A stretch of DNA of 64,000 nt from Oscillospiraceae bacterium (GTDB lineage: Bacteria > Bacillota > Clostridia > Oscillospirales > WRJC01), in the NCBI GenBank assembly GCA_009783265.1, contig WRHM01000001.1, positions 248,001-312,000 on the forward strand, read 5' to 3'. Below, in pieces: positions 18,404 to 27,219 of the stretch. The position numbers and the translations under genes were made by a program. Below the pieces are notes generated by a model. The model was not told where the DNA came from, did not search any database, and saw only the letters and a list, made by a program, of their open reading frames with translations. Positions within the stretch are counted from its first letter, which is position 1; each line of letters starts with the position of its first letter.

Positions 18404-18487
18404 TTGAAAAATAACTTATTTAAAAGTTTGATATACATAGCGATAGTTTTGTTGTTAATGTATGTTTTCAAAATAAAAGTAAGTTAG
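18404..18487 (+). CDS. 27-residue single-span membrane peptide, candidate type I toxin
   Basis: A short frame with a TTG start at 18404, eight bases after AGGAG (18391-18395), and TAG at 18485. The peptide has a basic start (MKNNLFKS), one hydrophobic span (LIYIAIVLLLMYVF) and a basic end (KIKVS). This layout is typical of small membrane toxins such as the Fst and TxpA groups, although I see no direct sequence match to either. Its 5' leader holds a TGTGAAC-ATA-GTTCACA hairpin. The stop codon lies within a strong terminator stem, and an antisense promoter with perfect consensus faces it from 18604-18632. It is too short to be certain by coding statistics; the surrounding signals are the main support. 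Confidence 0.55.
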   Translation: MKNNLFKSLIYIAIVLLLMYVFKIKVS

Positions 18488-18522
18488 TCTCCCTCAGCTT
18501 CAAAAGAGGCGACTAACTTTTT
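18481..18522. terminator. Shared terminator hairpin of the toxin-like mRNA and antisense RNA
   Basis: AAGTTAGTC (18481-18489) and CCTC pair with GAGG and GACTAACTT (18506-18519), followed by a five-T run on the plus strand. On the minus strand the same stem is followed by ACTTTTATTTT, so it can end both convergent transcripts. CGACTAACTT is repeated directly at 18526-18535. Confidence 0.65.
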
Positions 18523-18598
18523 CAACGACTAACTTGTGATTTATTTGAGCTGACCGCAAACGCCGTTTTTCAACCGGCGGCGGTTTTGCTGTCCGCTG
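18490..18598 (-). ncRNA. Candidate antisense (antitoxin) RNA
   Basis: The minus-strand promoter at 18604-18632 would start an RNA near 18598 that runs into the shared hairpin at 18481-18522. Its 5' half can fold into an imperfect stem (CAGCAAAACCGCCG against CGGCGTTTGCGGTC). Its 3' half is complementary to the 3' end of the toxin-like mRNA and carries AAGTTAGTCG twice. No open frame is evident. An antitoxin role is inferred from the convergent layout. Confidence 0.5.
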
Positions 18599-18603
18599 AT
18601 ATT

Positions 18604-18632
18604 ATTATACACCGTTAATATTAATATGTCAA
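18604..18632 (-). promoter_or_regulatory. Consensus sigma-A promoter of the antisense RNA
   Basis: On the minus strand TTGACA (18632-18627) and TATAAT (18609-18604) are separated by exactly 17 bases. Both boxes are perfect consensus, unusual for a gap that would otherwise have no gene on this strand. Confidence 0.8.
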
Positions 18633-18692
18633 GATATTTTCGGGTAATTTTAAATTTTTATATTATTTATTATTTAGGGAGAAAAAAATTAA

Positions 18693-19460
18693 ATGAATAA
18701 TTCAAAGAGAAAAACTGTTATTGCGGGAAACTGGAAAATGAACATGACCCCAAACGAGGGGGTCGCTTTTGTAAACGAACTTAAAAGTTTAGTCAAAGAT
18801 AAAAATAACTGCGAAATCGTCATATGCGTACCCGACGTTGATATTCCGACAGTTTCGGAAGCTTTGAAAGGCTCGAATATAAAACTGGGCGCACAGAACG
18901 CACACTGGGAATTAAAAGGCGCGTTTACTGGAGAAACATCTGTAAATATGCTCAAAGAATATAACGTCGGCTATGTTATAATAGGTCACAGCGAACGCCG
19001 CCAGTTTTTCGGCGAAATAAATAACTCGGTAAATATGCGGCTTAAAACAATTATCGAATCAGGACTTAAAGCTATTGTATGCGTCGGTGAACTGATTACT
19101 GAGAGAGAACTCGGAATAACGACTGAAATCGTATCGCTCCAGACAAAAGTCGCTTTACATGATATAACGGCGGAACAGATGAAAAACGTGATAATCGCGT
19201 ATGAGCCGGTATGGGCAATCGGAACGGGAAAAACTGCCACAGCCGACGAAGCCGACAGAGTCAACGGAATCATACGCAATGTAATATCAGATTTATACGG
19301 CGAAAATACTGCGGAATCTACTACTATCCAGTACGGCGGGTCTATGAACGCGGCAAACGCCGTCGAACTATTGTCGAAAGTAAACGTGGACGGCGGTCTA
19401 ATAGGCGGGGCTTCTCTTAAAGCTCTTGATTTTACCGCGATAGTAGACGCGGCGCAATAG
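18693..19460 (+). CDS. tpiA: Triosephosphate isomerase
   Basis: A 255-residue glycolytic TIM-barrel enzyme interconverting dihydroxyacetone phosphate and glyceraldehyde 3-phosphate. Catalytic residues are all present: Asn13 and Lys15 in AGNWKMN, His99 in IIGHSERR and Glu171 in AYEPVWAIGTG, with the phosphate loop GGS and the C-terminal GGASL. Length is standard. It stands apart from other glycolytic genes and is followed 11 bases later by a GH13 amylase, which fits shared use in starch or maltodextrin breakdown. Confidence 0.98.
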   Translation: MNNSKRKTVIAGNWKMNMTPNEGVAFVNELKSLVKDKNNCEIVICVPDVDIPTVSEALKGSNIKLGAQNAHWELKGAFTGETSVNMLKEYNVGYVIIGHSERRQFFGEINNSVNMRLKTIIESGLKAIVCVGELITERELGITTEIVSLQTKVALHDITAEQMKNVIIAYEPVWAIGTGKTATADEADRVNGIIRNVISDLYGENTAESTTIQYGGSMNAANAVELLSKVNVDGGLIGGASLKALDFTAIVDAAQ

Positions 19461-19471
19461 GTATTTGAAAT

Positions 19472-21310
19472 ATGATTCCGGATAAATATAAAACTTACAG
19501 AAATCCGCCGGGAGCGGTCCCCGACGGAGTTTTTGTTGACATAACTATTTCGTTTGATATTGATACAGGCATAACAGACATAAAAAATGTATATCTCGCC
19601 GTGATTTATAACGATAATAACAACCAAAATAAAATTTATGTCATGAAAAAAACCAGTCTTGATTCTGTTTATAGTTATAATCTTGAAGTCTCAAAAGGGC
19701 TGTATTTTTATTGGTTTGAGATAGAATATCAAAACGGCAAAAAAGAATATATTTATAAAAATAATAATACGCAAAAATGGCAGATAACAGTTTATGACAA
19801 AAACTTTAAAACTCCTGATTTATTCAAGGGCGGCATAATTTATCATATATTTGTCGACAGGTTCGCAAAATCAGATTCGTGGAAACCCGAAGTTCGCGAG
19901 GGGTTTTATCTTCATGAATCAATTAGTGAAACGCCTTTTTATAAATCAGATAAAAACGACGATGTTTACGGCGGAAATCTCATGGGAATCATTGAAAAAC
20001 TTGACTATCTTAAAGAATTAAACGTCGATATTATATATCTCAGCCCGGTTTTCGAGGCAAACTCAAATCATAAATATAATATTGCCGATTATACTAAAAT
20101 AGACGGTATGTTCGGAGACGATAAAATATTTGACGAGTTAATTGAGCAGGCAAAAAAACGCGGCATAAAAATAATACTCGACGGGGTGTTTAATCATACC
20201 GGCGACGACAGCGTTTATTTTAACAGATACGGCAGATATAAAAGTCTGGGCGCGTATCAGTCAAAGGCGTCTGAATATTACGACTGGTATAATTTTAACG
20301 ACTGGGACAATAACAGGGACGATTATGAATGCTGGTGGGGAGTAAAAAGTTTGCCGTCTGTTAAAAAAGACCAGCCGGTTTTCAGGGCATATATATGCGG
20401 CGTAAACGGGATTATAGAAAAATGGCTCAAAAGGGGCATCGCGGGATACAGAATAGATGTTGCTGACGAATTATCTGACAGAATGCTGAAAGGGATAAAC
20501 AAAGCCGTTAAAGAAACCTCGCCCGATAATATAATTATAGGCGAAGTCTGGGAAGATGCGTCAAATAAAGTCGCTTACGGCCAGAGGCGGCATTATTTAC
20601 TCGGCAATCAACTCGATTCAGTTATGAATTATCCATTGAAAGAAGCAATTATAAATTATTTAAGAACGGGAAATTCACAGGCTATGTCTGAAGTTATGGA
20701 TATGATAACCGAAAATTATCCTAAGCAGAGCATAGACTGTCTTATGAATATAATAGGCACTCACGATACAATGAGAATACTGACTGCATTGGGAATGGGG
20801 AGCGAAAGTTTTACGGATGATAAAAATATAATGGCAGAATCGAAACTTTCGCCAAACGAGAGAACGAACGGGATTTTTTTATTGAAGGCGGCTGTATTAA
20901 TGCAAATGACTTTACCGGGGATCCCGTGCATATATTACGGCGACGAAGCGGGGCTTGAGGGTTACGGGGACCCGTTTAACAGAAGATTTTTCCCGTGGGA
21001 CAATATAGACGAAAATATACATGATTTTTATAAAAAGATTTGCAGAGTGCGAAAAGAGAACATAAATATTTTTGCTGAGGGCGAATATAAACTTGTGCGG
21101 GAAAAAAGCGGCTTGTTTTGTTATAAAAGATATAAAAGAAATAAAGGAATAAAAAACGGCGGAGAAATATACGCTTATATAAATTTATCTGATAACCCGT
21201 ATAGTCTGGATTTGTCAGGCTCAAAGAATTCAAAAGATATTTTTATAAGCCTGCTGAACGGGGAAATCATAACGGAATTAAAAGCAAAATCGTATGATTT
21301 ATTTGTTTGA
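19472..21310 (+). CDS. GH13 alpha-amylase family enzyme (neopullulanase/cyclomaltodextrinase type)
   Basis: A 612-residue glycoside hydrolase. Residues 1-105 form an N-terminal beta-sandwich as in the CBM34-bearing maltogenic amylases. The barrel from about 115 to 530 carries DGVFNHTGDDS (region I), GYRIDVADE with the nucleophile Asp (region II, near 333), IIGEVWEDA with the acid/base Glu (near 358) and IGTHDTMRIL with the third Asp (near 431). DPFNRRFFPWD is typical of the neopullulanase branch. A small C-terminal beta domain ends the protein. No signal peptide is present, so it acts on intracellular maltodextrins. It follows tpiA closely and is probably co-transcribed. Confidence 0.93.
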   Translation: MIPDKYKTYRNPPGAVPDGVFVDITISFDIDTGITDIKNVYLAVIYNDNNNQNKIYVMKKTSLDSVYSYNLEVSKGLYFYWFEIEYQNGKKEYIYKNNNTQKWQITVYDKNFKTPDLFKGGIIYHIFVDRFAKSDSWKPEVREGFYLHESISETPFYKSDKNDDVYGGNLMGIIEKLDYLKELNVDIIYLSPVFEANSNHKYNIADYTKIDGMFGDDKIFDELIEQAKKRGIKIILDGVFNHTGDDSVYFNRYGRYKSLGAYQSKASEYYDWYNFNDWDNNRDDYECWWGVKSLPSVKKDQPVFRAYICGVNGIIEKWLKRGIAGYRIDVADELSDRMLKGINKAVKETSPDNIIIGEVWEDASNKVAYGQRRHYLLGNQLDSVMNYPLKEAIINYLRTGNSQAMSEVMDMITENYPKQSIDCLMNIIGTHDTMRILTALGMGSESFTDDKNIMAESKLSPNERTNGIFLLKAAVLMQMTLPGIPCIYYGDEAGLEGYGDPFNRRFFPWDNIDENIHDFYKKICRVRKENINIFAEGEYKLVREKSGLFCYKRYKRNKGIKNGGEIYAYINLSDNPYSLDLSGSKNSKDIFISLLNGEIITELKAKSYDLFV

Positions 21311-21431
21311 AGTTTGCGCATTCCGGCTAAAATATAAAAATATAGAAAATACACATAAAATATTGATTTTTATTTATCTTATTGATATAATAATTTAAGC
21401 AAAGCATGAAAAATTTTAAAAAAGGGGAAAA

Positions 21432-23030
21432 TTGCTTTTTATGGAGAAGCAAACACCAAATAATACGGATAACGCGCAATTACTGCATATTTACAGCGAT
21501 ATATTTCTTGAGTTTTGCCCTAATATTATAATTCTTCTCGATAATAACGGTAAATTTGTCTTATATACAAAAGTTTTGCTCAATGAAACCGGAATCAAAG
21601 ATTCTGATTATATACAGGGCCGCTATTTCAAAGATGTTTTTGCGAATATAATGAACGAGGAAGCATGCGCAAAACTTGTGGAATCAATAGATAAAGTCGG
21701 CAATACAAAAGAGCCGGCAATTTTAAACGAATATATAGATTTCGGAAACAGGGATTTTCCCCGGTATTATACTATAGAATTAACTCCCGTTCAGGGGTTT
21801 ACAGACGGAGATGTGAAAATCACATCAGGAATACTGTCAGTATTTCATGATTTGACTGATTTTATGGCCGAAAAAGAACGAGCGGAAACAGCGAACCGCG
21901 CAAAAGCTGATTTTTTGGCGACAATTTCGCACGAAATACGGACTCCCATGAATGCAATCATGGGCATGACTGAACTTCTGGGAAGGGCGGCTCTTGATGA
22001 TAAACAGAAAGAATACGTCAAAAATATAAAAAAATCTTCAAATTCGCTCATGTCAATTATAGATGATATTCTGGATTTTTCAAAAATCGAAGCGGGTGAA
22101 ATGGATATTATAAACAGTTATTATAACCTGCGCGAACTGTTTGAAAATCTGTATGCTATGTTTATGCCGATGTTCAGAACTAAAAATTTAGATTTTTATT
22201 ATTCAGTCTCAAAAGCCATGCCAGATATTATTTATGGCGACGATAAACGGCTCAAGCAAATTTTGATAAATATTTTATCGAACGGACTGAAATATACGCC
22301 GGAAGGCCACGTTGAATTTTACGCGTGGATGGACGAAGAGAATATGCTGCATGTCGGTATTCATGACACAGGTATAGGCATACGCCCGAAAGACGTGAAA
22401 AAGTTATTTCTGCCTTTTGAGCAGCTCGATTTAAGAAAAAAAGAAACTATCGTGGGAACAGGGCTGGGGCTTGCGATAAGCCGCAGGCTATGCGAATTAA
22501 TGAACGGCCAGCTTTCAGTTGAGAGTACATACGGCGCGGGGACCACGTTTTCAATCGAGATACCTTTTATGTCAGACTTACACGATAAAAGCCCCGATAA
22601 CAATAACAAATTTGATCCTGAAGGACTCGCCGAATTTTCGGCGGCAGAAGCGAAAGTTCTCGTCGTTGACGATATTGACATAAATCTTTCTGTCGCAGAG
22701 GCAATGCTGCAAATTTTTGATATATCGCCGGATTTGGCGTTAAAAGGCATTGAAGCATTGGAAATGGCGTCAAATAAACAGTATGATATTATATTTATGG
22801 ACCACATGATGCCCGAAATGGACGGCTTTGAAACTATGCAAAGCATAAGAATGCTCGGCCCGCAATATGCCGACATTCCTATAATTGTCATAACGGCGAA
22901 TGTTATAAACGACGCAAAACAAATGTTTTTAGAAAACGGGTTTGACGGATTTCTTCCAAAGCCGCTTGAAATAGACGAATTAAATTTATGTTTAAGAAAG
23001 TTTCTCCCGAATAATTTAATAAAAATATAA
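21432..23030 (+). CDS. Hybrid sensor histidine kinase with PAS and receiver domains
   Basis: A 532-residue soluble kinase without membrane spans. Residues 15-140 form a PAS-like sensor. The phospho-acceptor His lies in FLATISHEIRTPMNAIMG near residue 167. The ATPase domain shows HDTGIGI, GTGLGLAISRRL and a terminal GTTFSIEIPF. A C-terminal receiver (about 410-532) has VLVVDDID and the phospho-Asp457 in FMDHMMPEMDGFE. The start may be TTG at 21432, close to AAGGGG, or ATG at 21441. No DNA-binding response regulator is adjacent, so this is an orphan phosphorelay component; a sporulation kinase role is possible but unproven. Confidence 0.92.
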   Translation: MLFMEKQTPNNTDNAQLLHIYSDIFLEFCPNIIILLDNNGKFVLYTKVLLNETGIKDSDYIQGRYFKDVFANIMNEEACAKLVESIDKVGNTKEPAILNEYIDFGNRDFPRYYTIELTPVQGFTDGDVKITSGILSVFHDLTDFMAEKERAETANRAKADFLATISHEIRTPMNAIMGMTELLGRAALDDKQKEYVKNIKKSSNSLMSIIDDILDFSKIEAGEMDIINSYYNLRELFENLYAMFMPMFRTKNLDFYYSVSKAMPDIIYGDDKRLKQILINILSNGLKYTPEGHVEFYAWMDEENMLHVGIHDTGIGIRPKDVKKLFLPFEQLDLRKKETIVGTGLGLAISRRLCELMNGQLSVESTYGAGTTFSIEIPFMSDLHDKSPDNNNKFDPEGLAEFSAAEAKVLVVDDIDINLSVAEAMLQIFDISPDLALKGIEALEMASNKQYDIIFMDHMMPEMDGFETMQSIRMLGPQYADIPIIVITANVINDAKQMFLENGFDGFLPKPLEIDELNLCLRKFLPNNLIKI

Positions 23031-23031
23031 T

Positions 23032-23781
23032 TTATTTTATTTTATAACACGGCACGGGATTTAATTTATGCTGCGCCGTGTTATGCCTTTTTATAATCCG
23101 GTCTATCATTTCTTTGTCTTTTTCTTCATAAGATTGAGTCCTGATATAATTATCGAGAACAGCGTAAGTTATTTTCATGTTTTCTTCGTCGGATAATCCG
23201 CTCAGTCCGTCTGCGGGAGTTTTATGCACTATTTCACGCGGCAGGTTTAAGCAATCCCCGATTTGTTTTACTTCTGTTTTCGTAAAATTGGCAATCGGAT
23301 TAAAATCAGTTGCCATATCTATTCCCCATTTAGTGCAATATCCTACATATTTTTCTGATAAATTGCCAGCTCCGGCGACCCTGTAATTTAAAGTATGGCC
23401 CAATGCGTATATTGCCGCCATTCTTAATCTCGGAGCGAGATTTATCAAAGATTCGGCGTTTAAAGCTTCGGGAGTTGCGTTTATAACGCCGTCAAAAGCC
23501 TCGCCTATATTGATTTCGCTATATTTTATCTCCAGAATATTGCATATTTTATACGAATCCGAAATATCGGACTGATGTTTATTGGGCATTAAAACTCCGC
23601 GGACTTTATCTGCGCCTATGGCGTCGCAGCATAATTTTGCTGTTATTGACGAATCAGCGCCGCCCGATATGCCTATTATAACGCCGCTTGCATTCCCGCT
23701 CTCGTTTTCAAACCAATTTTTTATCCAGTTTATGACGTTTATAGTTTCCCCAGCCGCATTAAAATTATAAACACCGCGCAT
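23032..23781 (-). CDS. nadE: Ammonia-dependent NAD+ synthetase
   Basis: A 249-residue enzyme that amidates nicotinic acid adenine dinucleotide in the last step of NAD synthesis. The PP-loop IGISGGADSS lies near residues 38-47, and GNLSEKYVGYCTKWGIDMATD carries the conserved substrate-binding region, followed by PREIVHKTPADGLSGLSDEE. It lacks the N-terminal glutaminase (nitrilase) domain, so it should use free ammonia. It is encoded alone on the minus strand, convergent with the histidine kinase and only one base from it. Confidence 0.96.
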   Translation of the reverse strand: MRGVYNFNAAGETINVINWIKNWFENESGNASGVIIGISGGADSSITAKLCCDAIGADKVRGVLMPNKHQSDISDSYKICNILEIKYSEINIGEAFDGVINATPEALNAESLINLAPRLRMAAIYALGHTLNYRVAGAGNLSEKYVGYCTKWGIDMATDFNPIANFTKTEVKQIGDCLNLPREIVHKTPADGLSGLSDEENMKITYAVLDNYIRTQSYEEKDKEMIDRIIKRHNTAQHKLNPVPCYKIK

Positions 23782-23881
23782 TTTTAATATCCTCCGCCGT
23801 TTTATTTTTTATTTAATTATAACGCAATATAGTAATTTTGTCAAATAAAAATAAATAAAGAGAATTATAAATTTTGTTTTT

Positions 23882-24601
23882 TTGATAATAATAAATAATA
23901 TGAAATATCAAAAAATAAAAGATTTTAAAACAAAATATAATATTGACGAATTATGGCGTAATTACGACGAAAACAAAACGACAGAAAACAGAAATAAATT
24001 AATCGAGCATTATTTATATCTCCTGTACAAACCCGTAAAAAGCATTTATCCGGTATGCAGGAATACTCATGAAATGTCCGATATATTTCAAAGCGCGGTT
24101 ATTGGCCTAATCGAAGCTGTATAATACTATTCAAAAGATAAAAACACTTCTTTCAAAACTTTTTCAAGATGGCGGATACACGGCTCCATAATCGATTATC
24201 TCAGAAAATCAGGCATGATTTCACTGCCTTATAAAATCAGGAAAAAAATAAACGCGGACAGGATAAAATCCGAAAGCGAAAATTTATATTTTGAAAATCC
24301 GTATAATATAATTTCTCTTGACGCCGTAAACGAAAATATAGCCGGCAGCCTTCAATCTGATTTATTTAATTTATCTGATTTATCTGATTCAACCGAAGAC
24401 AAAATAGAAGATAAAATCATGCTTGAAAATATTTATAAAGCTCTGGGGAAATTGCCGTTTGACGAATATTCGGCTATTATTCAGTATTATTTTTTTTGCA
24501 GGACGCTTGAAGAAATCGCCGTAAAATTCAAAATGACCCGGTCAGGGATATGGCAGATAAAAAAGCGCGCGATAAATAATATCAGAAAAATGATTTTGTA
24601 G
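23882..24601 (+). pseudogene. Sigma-70 family factor interrupted by an in-frame stop
   Basis: Two stretches in the same frame together encode one sigma factor of about 239 residues of the FliA/SigB-like type. The first (to 24121) ends ...HEMSDIFQSAVIGLIEAV, exactly where region 2 should continue. After TAA at 24122-24124 the same frame continues with YYSKDKNTSFKTFSRWRIHGSIIDYLR, completing region 2. Region 4 near the end (FDEYSAIIQYYFFCRTLEEIAVKFKMTRSGIWQIKKRA) is intact. No frameshift is needed; a single substitution, for example CAA to TAA, would explain it. The start (TTG 23882 or ATG 23900) has no clear ribosome binding site. Alternatives are sequencing error, recent pseudogenisation or stop readthrough. 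Confidence 0.75.
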
Positions 24602-24674
24602 TGGCGCATATAATCCCGTTCCGCTAAATAAAAAATGTTTTTTATAAATTTTTTATAAAAATATAAAAAATGGG

Positions 24675-24703
24675 TTGACACGGCGCATAAAATATGATAT
24701 AAT
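24675..24703 (+). promoter_or_regulatory. Consensus promoter of the rpmG-secE-nusG-rplKA operon
   Basis: TTGACA (24675-24680) and TATAAT (24698-24703) are exactly 17 bases apart, a perfect sigma-A promoter. It lies about 160 bases upstream of rpmG. Confidence 0.9.
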
Positions 24704-24862
24704 CTTTTTACCTCTATAAATGGGGTTCTTTTTTGTTTTGCTTTTTGATTTATTTATAGATTTATAGAGGGAGGTACAACCCCGGGATTATCCCCCGGGA
24801 TTACAACGGTTACAGCATAAAAAATAGCTGAATTTTTAGATTAACGGAGGTGCCGATTAAAA
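24704..24862 (+). promoter_or_regulatory. Structured leader of the ribosomal protein/transcription operon
   Basis: CCTCTATAAAT at 24711-24721 pairs perfectly with 24760-24770, closing a U-rich loop. The GGGGTT at the start of that loop (24722-24727) is complementary to AACCCC at 24778-24783, allowing a pseudoknot or alternative pairing. Two CCCGGG palindromes follow at about 24781-24800. The layout suggests attenuation or autoregulation, but I recognise no known motif class. Confidence 0.45.
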
Positions 24863-25012
24863 ATGAGAGTAAGAGTTACGCTCGCTTGTACAGAATGCAA
24901 GCAAAGAAATTACGACACTATGAAAAACAAAAAAAATGACCCCGACAGACTGGAAAAAAACAAACATTGCAAATTCTGCCGCAAACATACCTTGCACAGG
25001 GAAACAAAGTAA
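24863..25012 (+). CDS. rpmG: 50S ribosomal protein L33
   Basis: A 49-residue protein that begins [19 protein letters not shown] and ends HTLHRETK. The two CxxC pairs (CTEC and CKFC) of the zinc-binding L33 form are present. It starts at ATG 24863 after a GGAGGTG site. Its position just before secE and nusG is the conserved arrangement in Firmicutes. Confidence 0.96.
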   Translation: MRVRVTLACTECKQRNYDTMKNKKNDPDRLEKNKHCKFCRKHTLHRETK

Positions 25013-25069
25013 ACAACAAATTAATAATTCAGAGTGCAGAATGCATAAATAAAAGGAGGTAAATGTTAT

Positions 25070-25321
25070 ATGGCAGAAGAAACCAAAGGCGCAAAAAAAG
25101 AAAAAATGAAACTCGGAGCCAGAATTAAAAAATTTTTTAAAGATTACAGAAGCGAAATGAAAAAAATCGTCTGGCCCACAAGACCGCAGGTTATCCAAAA
25201 CACCGGAGTAGTTTTGATTGCTATTATTTTTATTGCCGCAATAGTCGGGCTTTTGGACCTGGCTTTCGGTACGGGAGTAATTCAGCTTCTCGGTAAAGTC
25301 AGAGAATTGATTAATAAATAA
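25070..25321 (+). CDS. secE: Preprotein translocase subunit SecE
   Basis: An 83-residue protein with a lysine-rich N-terminus, the conserved amphipathic segment KKFFKDYRSEMKKIVWPTRPQV, and a single membrane span (GVVLIAIIFIAAIVGLLDLAF). It clamps the SecY channel in the cytoplasmic membrane. A strong AAAGGAGG site precedes the ATG. It sits between rpmG and nusG as usual. Confidence 0.96.
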   Translation: MAEETKGAKKEKMKLGARIKKFFKDYRSEMKKIVWPTRPQVIQNTGVVLIAIIFIAAIVGLLDLAFGTGVIQLLGKVRELINK

Positions 25322-25356
25322 TGCAGTAATAATTTTTGAAGGCGGGATAAATCATA

Positions 25357-25899
25357 ATGGGCGAAGAAGCAAAATGGTATGTGATACACACATATTCCGG
25401 TTATGAAAATAAAGTTGCGACAAATCTTGAAAAAATAGTGGAAAACCGCAAACTGGAGCATTTGATTCAGGCAATGAGGATTCCCTCTGAAATGGTTATT
25501 GAAACCAGCGGAGAAGGCACAGGAAGAAAAAAAACAAAAGAAGTCGAACGCAAACTTTTTCCCAGTTATGTTCTTGTAAAAATGATAATGACCGACGAGA
25601 GCTGGCACGTTGTCAGAAATATCAGGGGAGTCACGGCGTTCGTAGGCCCGGGGTCTAAACCTATCGCGCTCACAGAAGAAGAAGTCCAGAAGTTTGAGAT
25701 TGACCAGATCCCAGTCGCCGAAATTGATTTTGAAGTCGGAGACAGCGTAAAGATAACAGACGGGGCTTTGAGGGATTCTGTCGGCGTTGTTGAAGAAATA
25801 AGCTCGGACAAAAAAAGAGTAAAACTTATAATTTCGATGTTCGGCAGGCAGATGTCAACTGAAATAGAGACGTCGGCTGTTTCGCCGATAAAAGAATAA
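25357..25899 (+). CDS. nusG: Transcription termination/antitermination factor NusG
   Basis: A 180-residue protein. The NGN domain spans about residues 1-115 ([21 protein letters not shown], then ELFPSYV-like [11 protein letters not shown] and [14 protein letters not shown]). A KOW domain covers about 125-180 ([22 protein letters not shown]). NusG binds the RNA polymerase clamp and modulates pausing and termination. It lies directly after secE. A set of three GC-rich hairpins separates it from rplK. Confidence 0.97.
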   Translation: MGEEAKWYVIHTYSGYENKVATNLEKIVENRKLEHLIQAMRIPSEMVIETSGEGTGRKKTKEVERKLFPSYVLVKMIMTDESWHVVRNIRGVTAFVGPGSKPIALTEEEVQKFEIDQIPVAEIDFEVGDSVKITDGALRDSVGVVEEISSDKKRVKLIISMFGRQMSTEIETSAVSPIKE

Positions 25900-25900
25900 T

Positions 25901-25960
25901 CGGGGGAACGCAACCCCCCGTCAGCGGCGTTGCCGCTGCCACCCCCTTTCAAAAGGGGGC
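25901..25960. repeat. Three tandem GC-rich hairpins (REP-like) between nusG and rplK
   Basis: CGGGGG/CCCCCG (25901-25920), CAGCGGC/GCCGCTG (25922-25938) and CCCCCTTT/AAAGGGGG (25942-25959) follow one another. The last two hairpins have the same architecture as the palindrome inside the coding sequence at 59899-59937, with different but compensating bases. It may act as a transcript-stabilising or attenuating element inside the operon. Confidence 0.65.
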
Positions 25961-26039
25961 TATTACAGTGGGAGGGAGTAAAATTTATTTTGATTGCTCC
26001 CGAAAAAATCAACCAAACCACAAACGGAGGTATTTAAAC

Positions 26040-26465
26040 ATGGCAAAAAAAATCACCGGATTTGTAAAGCTGCAATTACAGGCAGGAAAAGCGACAATGC
26101 AGCCGCCGGTAGGCCCTGCTTTGGGCCCGTATGGCGTAAACGGCATAAACTTCGTTAAAGAATTCAATGAAAGAACAAAAAATGACATAGGTCTTATCAT
26201 ACCAGTCGTAATAACTATTTATGCCGACCGTTCATTTTCGTTTATAACAAAAACCCCGCCCGCCGCAGTCTTGATTAAAAAAGCGTGCAATATCGAAAGC
26301 GGCTCGGGAGTACCCAACAAAGAAAAAGTTTCTAAGATTACAAAAGCGCAGATTCAGAAAATCGCCGAGCTTAAAAAGCCGGATCTGAACGCTGCGTCTC
26401 TTGAAACGGCTATGTCTATGATTGCGGGTACAGCGCGCAGCATGGGCGTTGAAGTTGTGGATTAA
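26040..26465 (+). CDS. rplK: 50S ribosomal protein L11
   Basis: A 141-residue protein, exactly the usual length. It begins [18 protein letters not shown] and carries [14 protein letters not shown] and the C-terminal RNA-binding domain ending [16 protein letters not shown]. The start is ATG 26040 after ACGGAGGT; the open frame upstream of it is the repeat region and not coding. L11 forms the GTPase-associated centre with 23S rRNA. It is followed by rplA. Confidence 0.98.
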   Translation: MAKKITGFVKLQLQAGKATMQPPVGPALGPYGVNGINFVKEFNERTKNDIGLIIPVVITIYADRSFSFITKTPPAAVLIKKACNIESGSGVPNKEKVSKITKAQIQKIAELKKPDLNAASLETAMSMIAGTARSMGVEVVD

Positions 26466-26499
26466 TTAATATAATTGAAAATGAGGAGGTTATTTTAAA

Positions 26500-27195
26500 A
26501 TGGCTAAAAGAGGAAAAAGATATCAGGAATTAATAAAACTTGTAGATAAAACTAAATTATACGAGCCCGAAGAGGCGTTAAACTTGTCGAAAGAAACGGC
26601 AAAAGCTAAATTCGACGAGACTATAGAATTGCATTTAAAACTCGGCGTTGATTCAAGACACGCCGACCAGCAGGTAAGAGGCGCAGTCGTACTGCCTCAC
26701 GGAACAGGCAAAACTGTCAGGACGCTTGTGTTCGCCAAAGGCGACAAAGCAAAAGAGGCTGAGGACTCGGGGTCTGATTTTGTCGGAGCTGAAGAACTCG
26801 TGCAAAAAATCCAGAGCGAAAACTGGTTTGACTATGACGTTATAATCGCCACGCCGGACATGATGGGTGTTATAGGGCGATTGGGAAGGGTTCTGGGACC
26901 AAAAGGTCTCATGCCAAACCCCAAAGCCGGAACAGTCACAATGGATATAGCCAAAGCAGTTCAGGAAGCCAAAGCAGGTAAAATCGAATACAGGCTTGAT
27001 AAAACTAATATTATACACTGCCCGATAGGTAAAGCGTCGTTTGAATCGGCCCAGCTTAAAGAAAACTTTGAAACCCTCGTAAGCGCAGTAATAAAAGCCA
27101 AGCCTGCGGCTGCAAAGGGAACATATATCAGAAGCTGCACAGTAGCCGCGTCTATGGGTCCGGGCATAAAAGTCAATTCCTCAAAATTGAGTTAA
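26500..27195 (+). CDS. rplA: 50S ribosomal protein L1
   Basis: A 231-residue protein with the family segments [70 protein letters not shown] and a C-terminal [10 protein letters not shown]1 forms the L1 stalk near the tRNA exit site and often represses its own operon. A hairpin terminator follows directly, and rplJ/rplL, which normally come next, are absent here. Confidence 0.98.
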   Translation: MAKRGKRYQELIKLVDKTKLYEPEEALNLSKETAKAKFDETIELHLKLGVDSRHADQQVRGAVVLPHGTGKTVRTLVFAKGDKAKEAEDSGSDFVGAEELVQKIQSENWFDYDVIIATPDMMGVIGRLGRVLGPKGLMPNPKAGTVTMDIAKAVQEAKAGKIEYRLDKTNIIHCPIGKASFESAQLKENFETLVSAVIKAKPAAAKGTYIRSCTVAASMGPGIKVNSSKLS

Positions 27196-27219
27196 TTTTG
27201 ATATATAATAAAATCTTAT

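Larger units (their letters stand above)
18301..18603. repeat. Inverted 17-bp ends bounding the candidate toxin-antitoxin locus
   Basis: AATATTAGCGGACAGCA at 18301-18317 is matched in inverse orientation at 18587-18603 with a single mismatch. Because promoters lie just outside both ends, the two convergent transcripts would begin with nearly the same 5' sequence. No transposase is present. Confidence 0.65.

Noticed and set aside
18986-19627. 213-codon open frame opposite tpiA
   Set aside because: tpiA is unambiguous, with all catalytic residues; the opposite frame has no recognisable features.
24704-24862. A tRNA gene upstream of rpmG
   Set aside because: tRNA genes are often found here, but no cloverleaf, anticodon arm or T-loop GTTCRA could be matched.
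25966-26039. N-terminal extension of ribosomal protein L11 into the upstream region
   Set aside because: The extension is encoded by repeat-flanking sequence; ATG 26040 has a strong ribosome binding site and gives the standard 141 residues.
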